A DNA stretch of 64,000 bases from Pelagicoccus sp. SDUM812003 (GTDB taxonomy: Bacteria > Verrucomicrobiota > Verrucomicrobiia > Opitutales > Opitutaceae). Both the position numbers and the translations under genes were made by a program. Position 1 is the stretch's first letter, and the number at the start of each line of letters is the position of its first letter. The stretch is from assembly GCF_031127815.1 (NCBI RefSeq), contig NZ_JARXHY010000009.1, positions 1 through 64,000 on the forward strand. The letters run 5' to 3'. The notes below the pieces were generated by a model. The model was not told the DNA's origin and searched no databases. It saw only the letters and a list, made by a program, of their open reading frames with translations. Shown one piece after another: positions 61,826 to 64,000 of this stretch.

Positions 61826-62146
61826 CCCTGGCAGTGCGCCCACGAACCGTTCAGCGAAGGCGATCCAGCCGCTCAGCGCCGGCCCGTCGACCGCTTTCGC
61901 ATCCACCTCGATGAATCCCCCCATCTTGCGGCCAGTTCTATTCATCGACCGCGCTTCCGGACGCCTCAAGGCCTCCGCCTCGAGCTCCTTGCCCACTCTA
62001 AACATGTACCAGTCATCGGCTGTTCCGCAGAGCATGTTTCCGTTCAGGAAGAAACAAACCCCGCCAAACATCTTGCGTTCGCTCACACCCGATCGATCCA
62101 GCAGCTGCTGCCTCAAACCTTCCGCCAACGCTTCGCTGTACGCCAT
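61820..62146 (-). CDS. TfoX N-terminal domain protein
   Basis: A 108-residue protein matching the TfoX-N/Sxy fold: RKMFGGVCFFLNGNMLCGTA (about 25-44), WYMFRVGKELEAEAL and a terminal GWIAFAERFVGALPGK. The TfoX C-terminal domain of the true competence activators is absent. Short N-domain-only members are widespread and mostly uncharacterised, so a role in DNA uptake cannot be assumed. Its stop lies inside the terminator. Confidence 0.88.
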   Translation of the reverse strand: MAYSEALAEGLRQQLLDRSGVSERKMFGGVCFFLNGNMLCGTADDWYMFRVGKELEAEALRRPEARSMNRTGRKMGGFIEVDAKAVDGPALSGWIAFAERFVGALPGK

Positions 62147-62170
62147 GTCAGAACGGTTTCCGCCCTCGGA

Positions 62171-62587
62171 CTATTCGCTAAACGACTGCACCTCGCCGTC
62201 CTGGAACCAAACCGTGCGCTTGATGCGGTGATCGCCACCCACAGAAGTTCCCACACTACCGCTGACGCCGCTTCGTCCGCCCCAGCCGCCCACGCCGACG
62301 CCAATGCCGATGCGAGGCGACTTCTTTTCCCAAACCCAAAGCGTGCCCTCGCCGTCGGCCCGAACTTCACGCGTCACGTAGTCCGGATCGCCCCAGGCCA
62401 TGCGCACCTGCTCTTCGGTAAACCCGAGGTCGATCTCCCCCTTGCGAATCATCTCCTGCCGCTCCTCCGGCCAGGAATCGAAATCGCGCATCCCCTCATC
62501 GATCCGTTGCGCCAGATTGGGTCCCGCGCAGGACGTCGCAAGCAACGCCAGCGGCAACAAACCGATTTTTCTCCAAGCTCTCTTCAT
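62171..62587 (-). CDS. Lipoprotein, unknown
   Basis: A 138-residue predicted lipoprotein. ATG 62587 with GGGAGGA six bases upstream starts MKRAWRKIGLLPLALLATSC, ending in the lipobox. The mature protein includes FTEEQVRMAWGDPDYVTREV, reminiscent of SmpA/OmlA-like or DUF2845-like outer-membrane lipoproteins. It also has a glycine-rich stretch (IGIGVGVGGWGGRSGVSGSV) and a final beta segment. I cannot name the family. Monocistronic. Confidence 0.72.
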   Translation of the reverse strand: MKRAWRKIGLLPLALLATSCAGPNLAQRIDEGMRDFDSWPEERQEMIRKGEIDLGFTEEQVRMAWGDPDYVTREVRADGEGTLWVWEKKSPRIGIGVGVGGWGGRSGVSGSVGTSVGGDHRIKRTVWFQDGEVQSFSE

Positions 62588-62786
62588 AGCGTCCTCCCGT
62601 TTTGACGAAAATAACAGACCGTCCCTAGCTAAAGGGCCCTTTCCCACCGACACAAGCGCGCCTTGATTGTTTCCCCTCCATCGAGTCGGAATCGCCTATC
62701 GACACCCGCCGCCAAAGCCCAATTTCCGCTCCTCGCGGAAAAAAAGGTCGCATTTCCATCCGGCAGTCCTACAAAGAAGGGAATTA

Positions 62787-62804
62787 AGATTTAACCTTAA
62801 ATCT
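62787..62804 (+). promoter_or_regulatory. Palindromic operator before the GH97 gene
   Basis: AGATTTAA-CC-TTAAATCT is a perfect palindrome ending 25 bases before the ATG of the GH97 gene. Its AT-richness contrasts with the surroundings. Likely a binding site for a sugar-responsive repressor; no regulator is seen in the window. Confidence 0.6.
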
Positions 62805-62829
62805 CAACCCCGTTAGACTCGTCCTACCC

Positions 62830-64000
62830 ATGTACAAGACACTCTGCATCGCGGCTCTCTCAGCCCTACTGTTCGCCTGCGCGAAAGAGCCGTCGGCCTT
62901 CGCTCAGGCGGACCTTTCCGTGCGCTCGCCTGACGGCGAAAACGTCATTCGCTTCGAGCTGGAGCGTGGCCAGCCTAGCTATCAGGTCGATCGCGCCGGC
63001 TCGCCCGTCATCGAGCCCTCCGCGTTGGGCTTTCTCTTCAAAGGCGAAGATGCCCCGCTCGGCCCCTTCGAAATCGTTTCATCGGATAGCTCCAGCTTCG
63101 ACGAAACCTGGCAGCAGGTCTGGGGCGAGAAGCAGCACATCCGCAACCACTACAACCAGCTTAGCGTGACCTTGCAGGAAACCGCCAAGCCCCAGCGGCA
63201 GTTGACCCTGCAGTTCCGAGCCTTCGACGATGGCATCGCCTTCCGCTACCTTTTCCCCCAGCAGGGCGACTCCGACCTGGTGATCATGGACGAGCTCACC
63301 GAGTTCAAGCTGGCCGAGGACGGCACCGCATGGTGGATAGGCGCGTATCAGGAAAATCGCTACGAATACCTCACCACCGAGTCTCCCGTTTCCACCTTGG
63401 AGAAAGTCCATACCCCGCTCACCATAAAGAGCGATAGCGGCCTCTACCTCAGCTTTCACGAAGCCCGCTTGGTCGACTTCGCCAGCATGGTGCTGGAGCG
63501 CACCGACGACACCTCCCTAAAAGCCGACCTCGTCCCTTGGGCCGACGGCGACCGCGTGAAGACCGACGGCTCCTTCACCAGCCCCTGGCGCACGGTGCAG
63601 ATCGCGGAAAAGCCGGGCGACCTCATCACCTCCTACATGATCCTCAATCTAAACGATCCCAACGTCATCGAAGACACTTCCTGGATCGAGCCGCACAAGT
63701 ACCTCGGCATCTGGTGGGGCATGCACATCGGCAAATACACCTTCTGGGAAAGCGAAACCCACGGGGCTTCCACTAAAAACTCCCTCGAGCACATCGACTA
63801 CTGCAAGAAGCTCGGCATCGACCACCTGCTCATCGAAGGCTGGAACAAGGGATGGACTCCCGCCTGGTACGAAAACGCCATGCACATGTTCAGTTTCACC
63901 GAGGGCACCGACGACTTCGATTTGAAAACCGTAGCCGACTACGCCCGCGAAAACGGGGTCAAGATCATCGGCTACCACGAGACCGGCTCCAACATCGTTA
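62830..64000 (+). CDS. GH97 glycoside hydrolase (partial, runs off the window)
   Basis: The first 390 codons of a secreted enzyme. The N-terminus has a signal sequence (TLCIAALSALLFAC), which could be cut either at a lipobox or after AFA. The N-terminal beta-sandwich of GH97 follows (DLSVRSPDGENVIRFELERG near 30; FRAFDDGIAFRYLFPQ near 135). The barrel begins with SWIEPHKYLGIWWGMHIGKY (about 281-300) and HLLIEGWNKGWTPAWYENA. Family members are alpha-glucosidases or alpha-galactosidases; the catalytic residues lie beyond the window, so the class (inverting or retaining) cannot be read. A palindromic operator precedes it. Confidence 0.9.
   Translation, partial: MYKTLCIAALSALLFACAKEPSAFAQADLSVRSPDGENVIRFELERGQPSYQVDRAGSPVIEPSALGFLFKGEDAPLGPFEIVSSDSSSFDETWQQVWGEKQHIRNHYNQLSVTLQETAKPQRQLTLQFRAFDDGIAFRYLFPQQGDSDLVIMDELTEFKLAEDGTAWWIGAYQENRYEYLTTESPVSTLEKVHTPLTIKSDSGLYLSFHEARLVDFASMVLERTDDTSLKADLVPWADGDRVKTDGSFTSPWRTVQIAEKPGDLITSYMILNLNDPNVIEDTSWIEPHKYLGIWWGMHIGKYTFWESETHGASTKNSLEHIDYCKKLGIDHLLIEGWNKGWTPAWYENAMHMFSFTEGTDDFDLKTVADYARENGVKIIGYHETGSNIV

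Noticed and set aside
61820-62146. TfoX-domain protein taken as evidence for natural competence and for GTATCC as an uptake word
   Set aside because: Only the N-terminal domain is present, and no com/pil genes lie in the window; the link would be speculation.

Overview
This 64 kb window is a GC-rich (about 60 %), gene-dense bacterial chromosome segment. There are no rRNA, tRNA, phage, IS or CRISPR features. The protein set points to a Gram-negative member of the PVC group, most likely Verrucomicrobia/Opitutae (a Pelagicoccus- or Puniceicoccus-like marine heterotroph). The evidence is the MoxR-DUF58-BatA-DUF4175-caspase-like operon, a DUF4159 protein, a GH97 glycosidase with signal peptide, outer-membrane lipoproteins, a TolC/MFP/RND pump and a stressosome. 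The taxonomic placement is an inference from gene content, not from a marker gene.

Layout. 0.5-9.8 kb: small stress-associated membrane proteins (Pmp3, DUF4112, DUF883/YqjE-like/DUF3618), a UbiB-type kinase, an AI-2E family exporter and a PLD/cardiolipin synthase-like enzyme. 10-14.5 kb: a leftward stressosome operon, RsbR-RsbS-RsbT followed by an RsbW-like/SpoIIE-like fusion and a histidine kinase, with no sigma factor. 14.7-20.9 kb: DUF1328 protein, NtrC-type regulator, acidic lipoprotein, LuxR-type regulator divergent from a histidine kinase with an RsbRD-like sensor, a lone receiver and a ferritin-like DUF892 protein. 21-31 kb: Cu/Zn superoxide dismutase lipoprotein, a Ktr/Trk potassium uptake pair, a PA2169-like four-helix protein, a DCC thiol protein and a three-gene RND efflux operon. 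31-43.2 kb: CFI-box protein, small unknowns, a receiver, a 1.8k-residue CheB-CheR-PAS-GAF-kinase-receiver protein, MgtC, a secreted HExxH protein, a PRC-barrel/BON protein and a decayed nhaA. 43.4-57.5 kb: a 14 kb rightward operon (TPR/peptidase-MA protein, DUF4159, MoxR ATPase, DUF58, two VWA-type membrane proteins flanking a giant DUF4175 protein, pseudo-caspase). 57.6-64 kb: nitric-oxide defence (Ric/YtfE di-iron protein and quinol NO reductase), a beta-barrel protein, a TfoX-N protein, a lipoprotein and the start of a GH97 enzyme that runs off the window.

The common theme is envelope, redox and osmotic stress: sensing by stressosome and two-component proteins, K+ uptake, O2-/NO detoxification, efflux, and many small membrane proteins. 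Two sequence signals not explained by gene content stand out. One is a palindromic TGC-N5-GCA element recurring in the gaps before these stress genes. The other is a dispersed GTATCC(A) word, found about 65 times and in all reading frames, including as rare ATA isoleucine codons.
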